A stretch of DNA of 64,000 bases from positions 1,364,001 to 1,428,000 of the forward strand of contig NC_012590.1 of assembly GCF_000022905.1 (NCBI RefSeq). Direction: 5' to 3'. Below the pieces are notes generated by a model that was given only the letters and a program-made list of their open reading frames with translations, had not been told where the DNA came from and made no database searches. Below are positions 18,763 to 28,537 of the stretch, one piece after another (positions within the stretch are counted from its first letter, which is position 1; the number at the start of each line of letters is the position of its first letter). The position numbers and the translations under genes are program-made. Source of the DNA: Corynebacterium aurimucosum ATCC 700975 (lineage in GTDB: Bacteria > Actinomycetota > Actinomycetes > Mycobacteriales > Mycobacteriaceae).

Positions 18763-19326
18763 ATGACTAAGAACACTTCAGATTCCGTTGAGAGCTACGC
18801 CACCGATTCCCGATTCCCGGGTCCGGACCCTTATGCACCACTGGGAGATGTCCCCGCGTTTACCGTCACGTCCTCCGATATCGATGAGGGAGCAGAGATC
18901 ACAGAGCGCTTCCGCGCTCCTGCGAACATCTCACCGCAACTCTCGTGGTCGGACGTACCCGAGGGAACCAAGTCCTTCGCTGTCACATGTTTTGACCCGG
19001 ATGCTCCGACGGGCTCCGGTTTCTGGCACTGGGCTGCGTTCAATATTCCGGCTGACGTACGTGAGCTGCCTACGGGAGCAGGCTCCGCGGAAGACCTTGG
19101 GCATGAAGGCGTCATCAGCTTGCGCGGAGACTCCGGCCAGCGCGTCTATTACGGGCCCCAGCCACCAGCCGGTCATGCCCCACACCGCTACCTTTTTGCG
19201 GTCCACGCAGTCGACGTTGACCGCCTCGATATCGACCCGGACGCAACACCAACAGTCCTTGGGTTCAACCTTTTCTTCCACACCCTCGGCCGTGCGATTA
19301 CGTGGGGCTGGTACGAGGCCCACTAA
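18763..19326 (+). CDS. YbhB/YbcL-type phosphatidylethanolamine-binding protein
   Basis: A 187-residue PEBP-like protein without a signal peptide. Typical segments are NISPQLSWSDVPEGTKSFAV (about 46-65), the ligand-pocket CFDPDAPTGSGFWHW (about 67-81), GPQPPAGHAPHRYLFAVHAV (PPxGHxPHRY motif) and the C-terminal AITWGWYEAH. It corresponds to mycobacterial Rv2140c, and the same neighbour order (PEBP, pyrD, LppL-like, uppP, mshC) is found there. The ligand is unknown. A weak -10 (TACAAA) lies 7 nt before the ATG and no ribosome site fits, so it may be leaderless. Confidence 0.92.
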   Translation: MTKNTSDSVESYATDSRFPGPDPYAPLGDVPAFTVTSSDIDEGAEITERFRAPANISPQLSWSDVPEGTKSFAVTCFDPDAPTGSGFWHWAAFNIPADVRELPTGAGSAEDLGHEGVISLRGDSGQRVYYGPQPPAGHAPHRYLFAVHAVDVDRLDIDPDATPTVLGFNLFFHTLGRAITWGWYEAH

Positions 19327-19349
19327 TACGGCCCATTAAACTCGGCACA

Positions 19350-19744
19350 ATGACTAGGAATTCGGATACCAACCCCACCACTGACGGAGTAGATATCCCC
19401 GCCGCCCTGCGCGTGGGTGGCGCTTTCATGTTGCTGGCCGCCGTGTTAGCACTATTCGGGCTCGTATCGATTTTCACCGATGGCGGGGCGCCACCTTTGA
19501 GTGGACGTGGCGCCGCCTCGCCATCGTTGGTGCGGCGCTGCTTGTCGGCGCATTCAGCACCCAACGCCGCGATCAGCGCGGCAGCCGCGAGCAAATCATT
19601 GCGCTAGTCCTAGCGCTGGTGCTCATCATCGCTAGCCGCGCACTGCCCGGCACGGTCCTCACCACGATGGGGCAATACGTGGTCTTCCTCTACGCCGTGG
19701 CCGCAGGGTTGTGCGCGGTCATTATCCGCCGCACGCTGCGTTAA
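19350..19744 (+). pseudogene. Frameshifted small membrane protein gene
   Basis: Frame one begins at ATG 19350 (MTRNSDTNPTTDGVDIPAAL) and encodes one hydrophobic helix up to SIFTDGG near 19486. The continuing hydrophobic protein is then in another frame: TFEWTWRRLAIVGAALLVGA onward, with two more helices, to the stop at 19742-19744. One missing base in the GGGG run at 19485-19488 would restore a single protein of about 131 residues. The promoter looks intact: TAAACT (19337-19342) 7 nt before the ATG. It may be a real mutation or a sequencing error. Function not recognised. Confidence 0.65.
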
Positions 19745-19755
19745 ACGAAAGGCTT

Positions 19756-19790
19756 GAAGCGCGGACCGGAAGCCCATTCGCGCTTCTTTT
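19756..19790 (+). terminator. Terminator after the frameshifted membrane gene
   Basis: GAAGCGCG and CGCGCTTC form an 8-bp stem followed by TTTTCTT. Its position 12 nt past the shifted-frame stop supports the second half being part of the original gene. Confidence 0.7.
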
Positions 19791-19829
19791 CTTCGACAGA
19801 GCCGAGTCCCTCGAAGACTCTTTGGGGTC

Positions 19830-20942
19830 TTAGTCGATCCATCCCAGACCGGAGCCAACGGCCTCCGAGATAGTGCTGAGGCCGTGCGCGTGAATCTGCT
19901 GGGCAATGCCGCGGTGGATATCGCGAATCCAATCCGGTCCACCGTAAATCAGTCCGGTGTAGCCCTGCAGCAGCGAGGCGCCGGCAGTGATACGCTCCCA
20001 CGCCTGCTCCGGCGTGGAAATTCCGCCCGCCGAAACCAGCACAAGTTTCTCGCCCACGCGGGCGTGGAGGCGCTTAAGCACCTCCAGCGAACGCTCAGCC
20101 ACTGGGGGACCCGATACGCCACCCGCGCCCATGGCCGCGACCTCGTCGGCCGGGGTGCTCAATCCCTCACGGGAAATAGTGGTGTTGGTAGCCACGATTC
20201 CAGCCAAGCCCACCTCCACGGCCATATCCGCCACGGCATCAATATCTTCATCGCTGAGATCGGGAGCAATCTTGACCAAGACCGGCGAGGATGTCGATTC
20301 CACCACGGCCTCCATGATGGGGCGGAGGGACTCCACTGCCTGTAGGTCACGCAAACCTGGAGTGTTTGGGGAGGATACATTGACCACGACATAATCGGCC
20401 AGATCCCCCAGCACAGAGGCGCACTGACGGTAGTCATCCACCGCATGCTCAGCGTCGGTGACCTTGTTCTTGCCAATGTTGATGCCGACGACATCGTTGT
20501 AGCGGCGCTTGCGCAGATTGCGCGCGGCAGCCAGCGCACCCTCATTGTTAAAGCCCATGCGGTTCAGGATTGCCTTGTCCGCCTTGAGCCGGAACAGTCG
20601 GGGAGCAGGGTTTCCGGGCTGCGCCTTCGGGGTGATGGTACCCAGCTCGGCATAACCGAAGCCAAAGGGGGTCCAGACATCAGCAGCCGCCGCGTTCTTG
20701 TCGAAGCCGGCCGCCAACCCTAGCGGGCGTGGGAAGCGCACCCCAAACACTTCCTGTTCCAGTACCGGATCATTGACCGGTACTACCTTTCCCAGCGCAC
20801 GATTGAGCGGGCCGCCGGCTTGGAAGATGGCCAGCCCGCCGTTGATGATTCCGTGGATACGCTCCGGGTCGAGTTTAAACATTCCCTTCAATGCTGCCTG
20901 GTAGGCAGCATGGCGGGCGCGGTCAAGAGCGGAGTACTGCAT
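19830..20942 (-). CDS. pyrD: Dihydroorotate dehydrogenase (quinone), class 2
   Basis: A 370-residue class 2 DHODH that oxidises dihydroorotate to orotate in pyrimidine synthesis, passing electrons to quinone at the membrane. It has the N-terminal amphipathic extension of class 2 enzymes (residues 1-50). FMN and active-site segments are [38 protein letters not shown] (catalytic Ser), [13 protein letters not shown] and GVSGPPV followed by [12 protein letters not shown]. The ATG has AAGGA 6 nt upstream. It lies 46 nt downstream of the LppL-like lipoprotein gene, so they are likely cotranscribed. The C-terminal region is intact. Confidence 0.96.
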   Translation of the reverse strand: MQYSALDRARHAAYQAALKGMFKLDPERIHGIINGGLAIFQAGGPLNRALGKVVPVNDPVLEQEVFGVRFPRPLGLAAGFDKNAAAADVWTPFGFGYAELGTITPKAQPGNPAPRLFRLKADKAILNRMGFNNEGALAAARNLRKRRYNDVVGINIGKNKVTDAEHAVDDYRQCASVLGDLADYVVVNVSSPNTPGLRDLQAVESLRPIMEAVVESTSSPVLVKIAPDLSDEDIDAVADMAVEVGLAGIVATNTTISREGLSTPADEVAAMGAGGVSGPPVAERSLEVLKRLHARVGEKLVLVSAGGISTPEQAWERITAGASLLQGYTGLIYGGPDWIRDIHRGIAQQIHAHGLSTISEAVGSGLGWID

Positions 20943-20988
20943 GAAGTGTCCTTAGCTGAGGTTACGGATGAGGTCTTTGGGCCGGAAA

Positions 20989-22026
20989 CTAGCGCGATGT
21001 CGTGTCGAGTTCCGGATCGGTGATGAACTGGAGGCCTTCACCGGATGCAGAGGCGGTGACGAGGGTGCCGTCGCCAAGCACGGCAATAGTGCGTGCATCA
21101 GCCACAGTGTCCATGGTGCCAACATTTTCTGGGACGCCCGCAGAAACGGTAAAGGCGTGGAGGAGGTTGTTATCGGTGGTGGTTACCCACGCTAGCTTGC
21201 GGCCGGCATCCCAAGCCACGCCCCACGGCGTGCCGCCGGTGTTGCCGTACTGGTGCAGGCGAATAACATCGCTGGCGGTGTAGATTGCCACGCGCTTGCC
21301 CACGGTGTCAGATGCCACGACTACGGCCCCGTCGCCGCCGGAGATCTGGCCGACGCCCTGACCTACGCGCAGACGCCCGCCCGCACGGTCCTTTTCCCAA
21401 TCTAGAGATTGAATCGTCGAGTCTTCCCTTAAGACGCGGACGATGCCGTCCGCACCATCAGAAACGGGAACGGAAATGAGCTGATCCGAACCAGCCTCCA
21501 CGGTGATGCCGGTGCTGCGTTCCCCGTCGCGGTACACGCCGACGGTGGTCGAGTCCTTCGAACCAACGAATACTTCACCGCTGGAAGCCTCCGCGACCAC
21601 CGTTACTGGTTGCTCCTCATCCACTGCCAATTCCTGAGGGGAATCCGGCTTATGAGGATCGATGAGCATTACCTTCTGCCCACAGGCAAGGAGGAAGTGC
21701 TTTTCAGATGCGGTGAGGTCGCCGCACTTCTGATCCACGGAGAGCTTTGTTGCCTTGTCTTCCTCAAAGTCCGCGGCCGAACCTACTGAGAGGGAATCTT
21801 CGGTGCGCACGGCGAGAATATCGCCGACAGCTGCGAGATCAGACACTGCATCAAACGGGACGATGGTGCCCACTGGCTTCGATGACTCTGGGGAAGGAGC
21901 GGGTTCGGCTTTGCCATAGACCGCCGAGTTGGGGTCCCCGCCAACCCCTTCCGTGGGATTGCAGGCGGCAAGAGCGCATGTGCTGGCAAGAAGGGCAGAA
22001 GAAAGCAGGACTCGACGCATTTTCAC
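20989..22026 (-). CDS. Predicted lipoprotein with beta-propeller-like repeats (LppL-like)
   Basis: A 345-residue exported protein. The N-terminus is a type II signal peptide with lipobox LAAC (Cys about 22), so it should be a lipid-anchored cell-surface protein. The mature part has repeated short beta segments (DILAVRTEDSL, GEVFVGSKDSTTVGVYRDGE, RKLAWVTTTDNNLLHAF) typical of YncE/WD-like propellers. It occupies the position of mycobacterial lppL beside pyrD. Start choice: GTG 22026 lies 8 nt after TAGGAT (22040-22035), suggesting a leaderless mRNA; the ATG two codons later with GAGGG upstream is the alternative. Confidence 0.8.
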   Translation of the reverse strand: MKMRRVLLSSALLASTCALAACNPTEGVGGDPNSAVYGKAEPAPSPESSKPVGTIVPFDAVSDLAAVGDILAVRTEDSLSVGSAADFEEDKATKLSVDQKCGDLTASEKHFLLACGQKVMLIDPHKPDSPQELAVDEEQPVTVVAEASSGEVFVGSKDSTTVGVYRDGERSTGITVEAGSDQLISVPVSDGADGIVRVLREDSTIQSLDWEKDRAGGRLRVGQGVGQISGGDGAVVVASDTVGKRVAIYTASDVIRLHQYGNTGGTPWGVAWDAGRKLAWVTTTDNNLLHAFTVSAGVPENVGTMDTVADARTIAVLGDGTLVTASASGEGLQFITDPELDTTSR

Positions 22027-22095
22027 GATCCCTCATCCTAGCAGTCAGCGTGGTGGAAACCGGAAGCCATGGACCGCGCTAGTAGGCTGTCGCGG
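22027..22095. promoter_or_regulatory. Divergent leaderless promoters, lppL-like and uppP
   Basis: Minus-strand TAGGAT (22040-22035) lies 8 nt from GTG 22026, and plus-strand TAGGCT (22083-22088) lies 7 nt from GTG 22096. Neither start has a well-placed ribosome site within the predicted transcript. Confidence 0.6.
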
Positions 22096-22947
22096 GTGAC
22101 TACAACAGCTACAACCGACGCCATGACATGGGTACAGGTCATCGTCTTGTCTCTTGTCCAAGGGCTCACCGAATTCCTGCCCGTGAGCTCTTCGGGGCAC
22201 CTACGCATCGTCTCCACGCTCTTTTGGGGACAGGACGCCGGTGCCTCCTTCACTGCCGTCATCCAGCTCGGCACTGAGCTGGCAGTGATTGTGTACTTCG
22301 CGGGAATGATTTGGCAGATCCTCAAAGGGTGGTTCGTAGGTCTCGTGCACAAGGAGCAGCGTGGCCAGGACTACCGCATGGGATGGATGGTCATCGTCGG
22401 CTCAATCCCGATTGGCATCCTAGGCGTCCTGGGTAAGGACCTGATCAGGGATAACTTGCGCAACCTGTGGGTTACAGCGTCCATGCTCGTGCTTTTCTCC
22501 TTTGTCTTCATCATCGCCGAGAGGGTGGGCAAAAAGGAGCGCAGCTTCGAGGAACTGACGATGCGCGATGCCATCGTCATGGGCCTGTGCCAGTGCTTGG
22601 CTCTCATCCCAGGTGTCTCGCGCTCGGGAGGCACGATTTCGGGCGGCCTCTTTTTGGGCTTGGATCGCGAGGTGGCGACGCGCTTTAGCTTCCTCCTGGC
22701 CATTCCTGCGGTGATGGCTTCGGGCCTGTTTTCGCTTGGCGACGCCTTCGGCCCCACCGTGGGGCAGTCTGCCACCGGCGCCCAACTGCTCGTCGGCACG
22801 CTCATCGCGTTCGTCGTCGGCTATGCGTCTATTGCGTGGCTGCTGAAGTTCGTGGGTAGCCATTCCTTCGAGTGGTTTGCGGCCTACCGCATTCCTGTCG
22901 GGCTCCTCGTCATGCTCTTGCTGGGCCTCGGAGTACTCGCCCCATAA
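22096..22947 (+). CDS. uppP: Undecaprenyl-diphosphatase UppP (BacA)
   Basis: A 283-residue multipass membrane enzyme that dephosphorylates undecaprenyl diphosphate to recycle the lipid carrier for peptidoglycan and arabinogalactan synthesis; it can also confer bacitracin tolerance. Signatures are [15 protein letters not shown] near the N-terminus (catalytic Glu and Ser) and [15 protein letters not shown] around the middle (PGxSRSG). About eight hydrophobic helices. I chose GTG 22096 because TAGGCT lies exactly 7 nt upstream; the ATG nine codons on (MTWVQV) is the alternative and matches the usual family N-terminus. Position next to the LppL-like gene and mshC matches mycobacteria. Confidence 0.93.
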   Translation: MTTTATTDAMTWVQVIVLSLVQGLTEFLPVSSSGHLRIVSTLFWGQDAGASFTAVIQLGTELAVIVYFAGMIWQILKGWFVGLVHKEQRGQDYRMGWMVIVGSIPIGILGVLGKDLIRDNLRNLWVTASMLVLFSFVFIIAERVGKKERSFEELTMRDAIVMGLCQCLALIPGVSRSGGTISGGLFLGLDREVATRFSFLLAIPAVMASGLFSLGDAFGPTVGQSATGAQLLVGTLIAFVVGYASIAWLLKFVGSHSFEWFAAYRIPVGLLVMLLLGLGVLAP

Positions 22948-22997
22948 CAACCGGGTATGCGCCAGTTGCGGAGTCAGTACGCGTTAGGATGGTCCCC

Positions 22998-24242
22998 ATG
23001 CAATCTTGGCCTGTCCCGCACATCGATTCCGTCCCTGGCACCCCGTCGCCGCTTCACCTCTATGATTCCGCTGATGGAGAGGTAAAGAGGCTCAACATCA
23101 AGGGGGAGACCGCCACCATGTATGTCTGTGGCATTACCCCTTATGATTCCACCCACCTGGGCCATGCAGCGACCTACCTCACCTTTGATCTGATTTACCG
23201 CCAGTTGCTGGATAACGGCTACAAGGTGAATTACGCCCAGAACATCACCGATGTGGATGATCCGCTCTTCGAGCGCGCCGAGCGCGATGGTGTGGATTGG
23301 CGAGAGCTGGGTACCTCCCAAATCAACCTTTTCCGCTCAGATATGGAGCTACTCTCCGTGTTTCCTCCGCAGCACTTCGTTGGGGCGATGGAAGCCATCG
23401 ATGAGATCACGGAAATGGTGCAGGCGCTTCTCGACGCAGGTGCGGCCTATGTCGTCGATGACCCCGACTATCCGGACGTCTACGCATCCATCGAGGCCAC
23501 AAAGAACTTCGGCTATGAATCGAATTATTCCCGCGAGCAGATGGAGACCTTCTTTGCCGAGCGCGGCGGTGACCCAGAACGCCCTGGTAAGCGCGATCCT
23601 TTGGATGCGCTCATTTGGCGTGCTCACCGCGAAGGCGAGCCCGCATGGGAATCTCCTTTCGGGCCGGGCCGTCCCGGCTGGCACATTGAGTGCTCAGCCA
23701 TCGCGACCAACCGGCTCGGCTCCAGCTTCGATATCCAGGGTGGCGGTTCGGATCTTAAGTTTCCGCACCACGAATTCTCTGCCGCCCATGCGGAGGCCGC
23801 TCTTGGGGTAGAGCGCATGGCCCAGTCCTATGTGCACACCGGCATGATTGGCTTGGAGGGCACCAAGATGTCCAAGTCCTTGGGCAACCTGGTCTTCGTC
23901 CACAAGCTTGTGGAGGCAGGCGTTGATCCCTCGGCGATTCGCCTTGGAGTATTCTCCGGCCACTACCGTGAGGACCGGGACTGGTCTGACGAGGTCCTGC
24001 ACACCGCGCAGGAGCGTTTGGAGCGCTGGCGCGCGGCCTCCCGAAACCCTGGCACGGTGGAAGAGATCAAGGAAGTTGTCCACAACGTGCGCCTAGCGTT
24101 GGCGGAGGATTTGGATACCCAGCGCGCTATTGCGGTTCTTGATCAGTGGGCTGAGCAGGCTTTAGGGGCAGCGGAAGCTTCCGAAGAAGCATCTGATGTG
24201 CTCCGGACTGCAGTTAATTCATTGCTGGGCGTGCGCCTCTAG
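22998..24242 (+). CDS. mshC: Cysteine:GlcN-Ins ligase MshC (mycothiol synthesis)
   Basis: A 414-residue ATP-dependent ligase that joins L-cysteine to glucosaminyl-inositol, the third step of mycothiol biosynthesis. It derives from class I cysteinyl-tRNA synthetase: THLGHA (HIGH-like, about residue 57), zinc-site segment CGITPYDS and HIECSAI, and KMSKS at about 291. The shorter length and lack of an anticodon-binding domain distinguish it from CysS. The ATG lies 7 nt after TAGGAT (22985-22990), a predicted leaderless start. Downstream genes (24267, 24651) follow with short or no gaps and may be cotranscribed. Confidence 0.95.
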   Translation: MQSWPVPHIDSVPGTPSPLHLYDSADGEVKRLNIKGETATMYVCGITPYDSTHLGHAATYLTFDLIYRQLLDNGYKVNYAQNITDVDDPLFERAERDGVDWRELGTSQINLFRSDMELLSVFPPQHFVGAMEAIDEITEMVQALLDAGAAYVVDDPDYPDVYASIEATKNFGYESNYSREQMETFFAERGGDPERPGKRDPLDALIWRAHREGEPAWESPFGPGRPGWHIECSAIATNRLGSSFDIQGGGSDLKFPHHEFSAAHAEAALGVERMAQSYVHTGMIGLEGTKMSKSLGNLVFVHKLVEAGVDPSAIRLGVFSGHYREDRDWSDEVLHTAQERLERWRAASRNPGTVEEIKEVVHNVRLALAEDLDTQRAIAVLDQWAEQALGAAEASEEASDVLRTAVNSLLGVRL

Positions 24243-24266
24243 GAAACTTCAGGCATGATTTAGCTC

Positions 24267-24650
24267 ATGACGATTCGTGCAGAATTCCAGCCCACCGTTG
24301 ATGAGTTCATGTCCAACCTGCAGTCCTTCGCTACCGGGGATTACCTCAAGGAAGAGGAGAAGGAGTTCTGGGAGGCGCCGTTTGATGCTGCGGTGCTCCC
24401 AGACCTCCGCTTCATCTTGGAGTCCTTCCTCGAGGCTCTGGATAAACTCCCAGATGATCCAGATGGTGGTCTCCTGGGAGCTGCGGTGCGGCCTTCCGTC
24501 GAGAAGCTCGCAGCTTTCAACCGAAAGAATGCCGATGCTGTACTTGAGCCGGAAGAGAAGGAGGAGCTAACCGAGCTTATTCACTCCGCCTCTGCAGCAA
24601 CTGGTGCAGATGATGAAGCCCTCGCGCAGCTACCGGAGCTGGATTTCTAA
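24267..24650 (+). CDS. Conserved hypothetical acidic protein
   Basis: A 127-residue soluble, strongly acidic protein (DYLKEEEKEFWEAPFDAAVL; EPEEKEELTEL). It is mostly alpha-helical and has no membrane segment or recognised motif. I do not recognise the family. Its stop directly abuts the TTG start of the HAD phosphatase gene (TAATTG), so the two are translationally coupled, and it lies 24 nt after mshC. A CATGAT hexamer lies 7 nt before the ATG and could be a weak -10 box, but readthrough from mshC is as likely. Confidence 0.7.
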   Translation: MTIRAEFQPTVDEFMSNLQSFATGDYLKEEEKEFWEAPFDAAVLPDLRFILESFLEALDKLPDDPDGGLLGAAVRPSVEKLAAFNRKNADAVLEPEEKEELTELIHSASAATGADDEALAQLPELDF

Positions 24651-25376
24651 TTGACTGATACCGATCAGACAGCACGTATCCGCCGTCCCGCCGCGATCTT
24701 CTGGGACATGGACGGCACACTCACCAACTCTGAACCTCTATGGGAAGAGGCCACCTTTTACCTCTCCGAAACGTTGGGGCGCCGGCTGACACCTACTGAG
24801 CGTTTGGCGACGGTCGGCGCGACCTTCGAGGACACGCTCGCCATCTGCGCCGATAAAGCCGGCGTCGAGCTCCAGCCTGGCGATAGCGAACGCTACCACA
24901 TGCTCATGTTCGACTACGTGAAGTCGCTATTTGCCGAGCGCCTCGAAATCTTCCCGGGAATTTCGGAGCTCCTTGGTGAGCTCAAGGATGCGGGAATGCC
25001 GATGATGGTGACCACGAACACCGAGCGCTACGTGGCGGATTCCGCGATCGCGGCTTTGGGCCGAGACTATTTCGTTGACACTCTCTGTGGCGACGAGGTT
25101 CCCCACGGCAAACCAGCTCCTGATATGTATGCCGAGGCCGCCCGCCGAGTGGGCGCTCGACCCCAGGATTGCCTCGTATTCGAAGACTCGGCGGCAGGTA
25201 TGCGCGCGGCGGTCGCCGCCGGCTGCTCCGTCATTGGTTTGCCGGAAGGGGAGCACGTTACAGTCCCCGAGGAGGTCACTGTCATCTCCGAACTACGAGG
25301 CAGTGGGCACCACCACCTAGAAGGCACAACGGCGCGCGATGTGTATGAGTGGTTTCAGCGCTTGCACTCACTGTAG
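24651..25376 (+). CDS. HAD-family phosphatase
   Basis: A 241-residue HAD hydrolase of the beta-phosphoglucomutase/phosphatase type. Motif I is [15 protein letters not shown] (nucleophile Asp and acid Asp), motif II is MVTTNTERY, motif III Lys is in PHGKPAPD and motif IV is [12 protein letters not shown]. The alpha-helical cap sits between motifs I and II (C1 cap). The substrate cannot be deduced. The start is TTG immediately after the stop of the preceding gene; translation is probably coupled. Genes of this type commonly lie upstream of hisE in corynebacteria. Confidence 0.85.
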   Translation: MTDTDQTARIRRPAAIFWDMDGTLTNSEPLWEEATFYLSETLGRRLTPTERLATVGATFEDTLAICADKAGVELQPGDSERYHMLMFDYVKSLFAERLEIFPGISELLGELKDAGMPMMVTTNTERYVADSAIAALGRDYFVDTLCGDEVPHGKPAPDMYAEAARRVGARPQDCLVFEDSAAGMRAAVAAGCSVIGLPEGEHVTVPEEVTVISELRGSGHHHLEGTTARDVYEWFQRLHSL

Positions 25377-25435
25377 GCGGAGAATTTCGGCCGGGGTGCA
25401 GAATTTTATGCAGCGGTGTGGAAGAATATTACTTT

Positions 25436-25699
25436 GTGAAGAATTTTGAAAGCCTGTTTGAGGAACTGTCCCAGAAGATCGCCGAACGCCCCGAAGGCTC
25501 CGGCACCGTGGAAGCCTTCGATAAAGGTATCCACCACTTGGGCAAGAAAATCATCGAAGAGGCTGGCGAAGTGTGGATTGCGGCCGAGTACCAGTCTGAT
25601 GAGGAGCTCGCTGAGGAGATGTCGCAACTGCTGTACTGGCTCCAGGTTATGGCACATAAGCGCGGCCTGAAGCTTGAGGATATTTACTCCTACCTATAG
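25436..25699 (+). CDS. hisE: Phosphoribosyl-ATP pyrophosphatase
   Basis: An 87-residue single-domain HisE that hydrolyses phosphoribosyl-ATP to phosphoribosyl-AMP, the second step of histidine synthesis. The all-alpha MazG-like fold is visible as [20 protein letters not shown], with the metal-binding E-E-x-x-E and the later [12 protein letters not shown]. The length is typical for stand-alone actinobacterial HisE. The start is GTG at 25436; no clear ribosome site is seen. It precedes hisG by 64 nt, the usual corynebacterial pair. Confidence 0.93.
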   Translation: MKNFESLFEELSQKIAERPEGSGTVEAFDKGIHHLGKKIIEEAGEVWIAAEYQSDEELAEEMSQLLYWLQVMAHKRGLKLEDIYSYL

Positions 25700-25763
25700 T
25701 CGGCCCGAAGCCGTCCCAGTACACAGCCAACACCGCATTCAGCGTAGAAAGAACCGCACACCA

Positions 25764-26609
25764 ATGATCAAAATTGCCGTCCCCAACAAGGGGTCCCTGT
25801 CCGAGGCCGCCCTCGAAATCTTGAAGGAAGCCGGATACAAAGGCCGTGGACACAACAAGTCACTCAACGTCGTGGATGAGGAAAACGGAGTCGAGTTCTT
25901 CTTCCTGCGCCCAAAGGATATCGCCATCTACGTGGCCCAAGGCGTCCTGGATTTGGGGATTACCGGCCGCGATTTGGCACTGGATTCCCGCGCAAAGTTC
26001 AATGAGGTTCTGGCTCTGAATTTTGGAGGCTCCACCTTCCGCTATGCCGCACCGGCGGGGGAGGAGTGGGACGTCGCCAAACTGCAGGGCAAGCGCATTG
26101 CAACCTCGTACCCCAACGTGGTCCGCGATCACCTCGCAGCCAATGGGATCGACGCAGAGGTTATCCGCCTTGACGGTGCGGTCGAGATTTCGATTCACCT
26201 TGGTGTCGCCGATGTGATCGCCGATGTTGTCTCCACAGGTACCACCCTGCGCCAACAAGGCCTTGAGCCCTTCGGTGAGCCCATCGTGACTTCGGAGGCC
26301 GTCGTGATTAAGCGCGAGGGTGAGGACGTCACCGCCGACGAGAACGTTGTGCTCAGCCGTATTCGCGGAATCCTCAATGCACGCCACTACGTCATGCTCG
26401 ATTACAACGTGGCGGAAGAAAAGCTGCCTAACGTCGAGGCAGTGACACCCGGTCTGACGGGGCCGACCATTTCTCCTTTGGCCCGTGAAGGGTGGGTTGC
26501 CGTGCGCGTCATGGTGCCCCGCAAGCTGGCCAATCAGGTCATGGACAGCCTTGAAGAACTTGGGGCAGAAGCGATTCTTGCCTCGGATCTCCGTATTGCC
26601 CGCTTTTAG
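25764..26609 (+). CDS. hisG: ATP phosphoribosyltransferase (long form)
   Basis: A 281-residue long-form HisG that starts histidine synthesis by joining ATP and PRPP. It opens MIKIAVPNKGSLSEAALEIL, has the PRPP-binding loop ADVIADVVSTGTTLRQQGLE (about 150-169) and a C-terminal ACT-like regulatory domain (LAREGWVAVRVMVPRK to the end) that binds histidine for feedback inhibition. The length identifies the HisZ-independent form. The ATG has only a weak purine stretch (GAAAGAAC) upstream. It lies 64 nt after hisE. Confidence 0.96.
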   Translation: MIKIAVPNKGSLSEAALEILKEAGYKGRGHNKSLNVVDEENGVEFFFLRPKDIAIYVAQGVLDLGITGRDLALDSRAKFNEVLALNFGGSTFRYAAPAGEEWDVAKLQGKRIATSYPNVVRDHLAANGIDAEVIRLDGAVEISIHLGVADVIADVVSTGTTLRQQGLEPFGEPIVTSEAVVIKREGEDVTADENVVLSRIRGILNARHYVMLDYNVAEEKLPNVEAVTPGLTGPTISPLAREGWVAVRVMVPRKLANQVMDSLEELGAEAILASDLRIARF

Positions 26610-26644
26610 GGGGAGATTCCAAACATTTTATTCGCGCGCCTAGC

Positions 26645-26650
26645 TACGAT
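26645..26650 (+). promoter_or_regulatory. Candidate -10 box of aspA
   Basis: TACGAT, 50 nt before the aspA ATG, which also has AAGGAG 9 nt upstream. The matching -35 is weak. Confidence 0.45.
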
Positions 26651-26700
26651 AGGGACTGACCATCATCGTTCTTCGATTTTTATGCAAGGAGTCAGCCCCG

Positions 26701-28233
26701 ATGGCAAAGACAACTAAGAAGGATGCTCAGGCAGAGGCCAAGGAGACCAAGGATGTAAAGGCCCAGGTTGAGGAAAAGGCCACCAACAAGTCTTCAAAGT
26801 CCACGTCTAGCAAGAAGACGCGTACTGAGACTGATCTTCTCGGCTCCGTGGAGGTACCTAGCGATGCGTACTATGGCGTTCACACGCTGCGCGCTATCGA
26901 GAACTTCCAGATTTCCTACGTGACCATCAACACCATCCCGGACTTCATCCGCGGTATGGTGCAGGTCAAGAAGGCCACCGCGATGGCTAACCGCCGTCTG
27001 CACGTCCTTCCTAAGAAAAAGGCAGAGGCAATCATCTGGGCTTGTGACCAGATCCTGGAAGAGGGCCGCTGCATGGACCAATTCCCGCTGGATGTCTTCC
27101 AGGGTGGTGCTGGTACCTCCCTCAACATGAACACCAACGAGGTTGTAGCCAACCTGGCCCTCGAGTACCTCGGTGAGGAAAAGGGTTCCTACGACGTCAT
27201 CAACCCGAACGATGATGTCAACATGTCCCAGTCCACCAATGACGCGTACCCCACCGGCTTCCGCTTGGGCATCTACTACGCCATGGAAGACCTCATCGAG
27301 CGCATCGATACCCTGCAGGCAGCATTCCACGCCAAGGGCAATGAGTTCGTTGACATCCTGAAGATGGGCCGCACCCAGCTGCAGGATGCCGTTCCGATGA
27401 CCCTTGGTGATGAATTCAAGGCCTTCGCGCACAACCTTGCGGAAGAGCAGGCCATCCTGCGTGACGCCCAGAAGCGTCTACTGGAGATCAACCTCGGCGC
27501 AACCGCTATCGGTACCGGCGTGAACACCCCGGCCGGCTACCGCCACCAGGTCACCGCCGCACTGTCCGAGGTCACTGGTCTGGAGATTAAGACCGCCCGC
27601 GATCTCATCGAAGCAACCTCTGACTGTGGTGCTTACGTACTGTTGCACTCCACCATCAAGCGTGCGGCAATGAAGCTGGCCAAGATCTGTAACGACCTGC
27701 GCCTGCTGTCCTCTGGTCCGCGCGCTGGCCTGGCAGAGATCAACCTGCCGCCGCGTCAGGCTGGTTCCTCCATCATGCCGGGTAAGGTCAACCCGGTTAT
27801 CCCGGAGGTTGTTAACCAGGTCTGCTTCAAGATCTTCGGTAATGACCACGTCGTTACCATGGCGGCTGAGGCTGGCCAGCTGCAGCTCAACGTCATGGAG
27901 CCGGTTATCGGTGAGGCGCTGTTCCAGTCCATCCGCATCATGGGCAACGCCGTCGACACCCTGCGTGAGAAGTGCGTCGTGGGCATCACTGCCAACGCTG
28001 ACGTCTGCCGCGCTTATGTGGAGAACTCCATCGGTATCGTCACCTACCTGAACCCATTCATCGGCCACCACAACGGTGACATGATTGCCAAGGAGTCTCT
28101 CAAGACCGGCAAGGGCGTCAAGGAACTGGTTCTGGAGAAGGGCCTGCTCGACGAGGAAACCCTCAATAAGGTTCTCTCTGTAGAGAACCTCATGCACCCG
28201 GAGTTCCGCGGTCAGCTGTACATCGACGAATAA
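26701..28233 (+). CDS. aspA: Aspartate ammonia-lyase (aspartase)
   Basis: A 510-residue member of the aspartase/fumarase superfamily that converts aspartate to fumarate and ammonia. The signature [15 protein letters not shown] (catalytic Ser loop, about residues 357-371) and the upstream substrate-binding [13 protein letters not shown] and TAIGTGVNT fit aspartase. Residues 1-40 are a Lys/Glu/Ser-rich extension ([15 protein letters not shown] and further Lys/Ser runs) absent from typical enzymes, which start near TETDLLG. AAGGAG precedes the ATG. A strong terminator follows. The next gene encodes a C4-dicarboxylate exchanger, a functional partner for fumarate/succinate exchange. Confidence 0.95.
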   Translation: MAKTTKKDAQAEAKETKDVKAQVEEKATNKSSKSTSSKKTRTETDLLGSVEVPSDAYYGVHTLRAIENFQISYVTINTIPDFIRGMVQVKKATAMANRRLHVLPKKKAEAIIWACDQILEEGRCMDQFPLDVFQGGAGTSLNMNTNEVVANLALEYLGEEKGSYDVINPNDDVNMSQSTNDAYPTGFRLGIYYAMEDLIERIDTLQAAFHAKGNEFVDILKMGRTQLQDAVPMTLGDEFKAFAHNLAEEQAILRDAQKRLLEINLGATAIGTGVNTPAGYRHQVTAALSEVTGLEIKTARDLIEATSDCGAYVLLHSTIKRAAMKLAKICNDLRLLSSGPRAGLAEINLPPRQAGSSIMPGKVNPVIPEVVNQVCFKIFGNDHVVTMAAEAGQLQLNVMEPVIGEALFQSIRIMGNAVDTLREKCVVGITANADVCRAYVENSIGIVTYLNPFIGHHNGDMIAKESLKTGKGVKELVLEKGLLDEETLNKVLSVENLMHPEFRGQLYIDE

Positions 28234-28277
28234 ATCGTCGCCCAGCACTAGCGAGAGCGAGTCGCTCATGCTGTACA

Positions 28278-28328
28278 GCACACGCCCGCGCTGCCTCAAT
28301 GATGGCGGTGCGGGCGTGTGCCCGTTTT
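28278..28328 (+). terminator. Terminator after aspA
   Basis: GCACACGCCCGC and GCGGGCGTGTGC form a perfect 12-bp stem followed by CCGTTTT. Confidence 0.9.
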
Positions 28329-28504
28329 AAACCTGACCAAGTATCACGCCCTCTTTCAAGACCCAGCCGCTGGTGCGCGCTTTTGTGGAAACGGACACAA
28401 TCGGGCCTGAATACTCGCTAAAGCCACACAAATAGGGAAGAATAAAAACTGTCAGTTCTCGCGCCATGGTCGTGTTCTGACCGCCGCGCGAATTACCACC
28501 CATA

Positions 28505-28531
28505 CTGCAGTTCAACTGCACATATTGGAGT
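28505..28531 (+). promoter_or_regulatory. CTGCAG inverted repeat before the dicarboxylate carrier start
   Basis: CTGCAGTTCAACTGCA (28505-28520) contains a 15-bp palindrome centred on one base and is followed by CATATTGGAG. The same arrangement precedes dedA at 16201. It could be an operator or a hairpin controlling access to the ribosome site. Confidence 0.5.
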
Positions 28532-28537
28532 TACACA

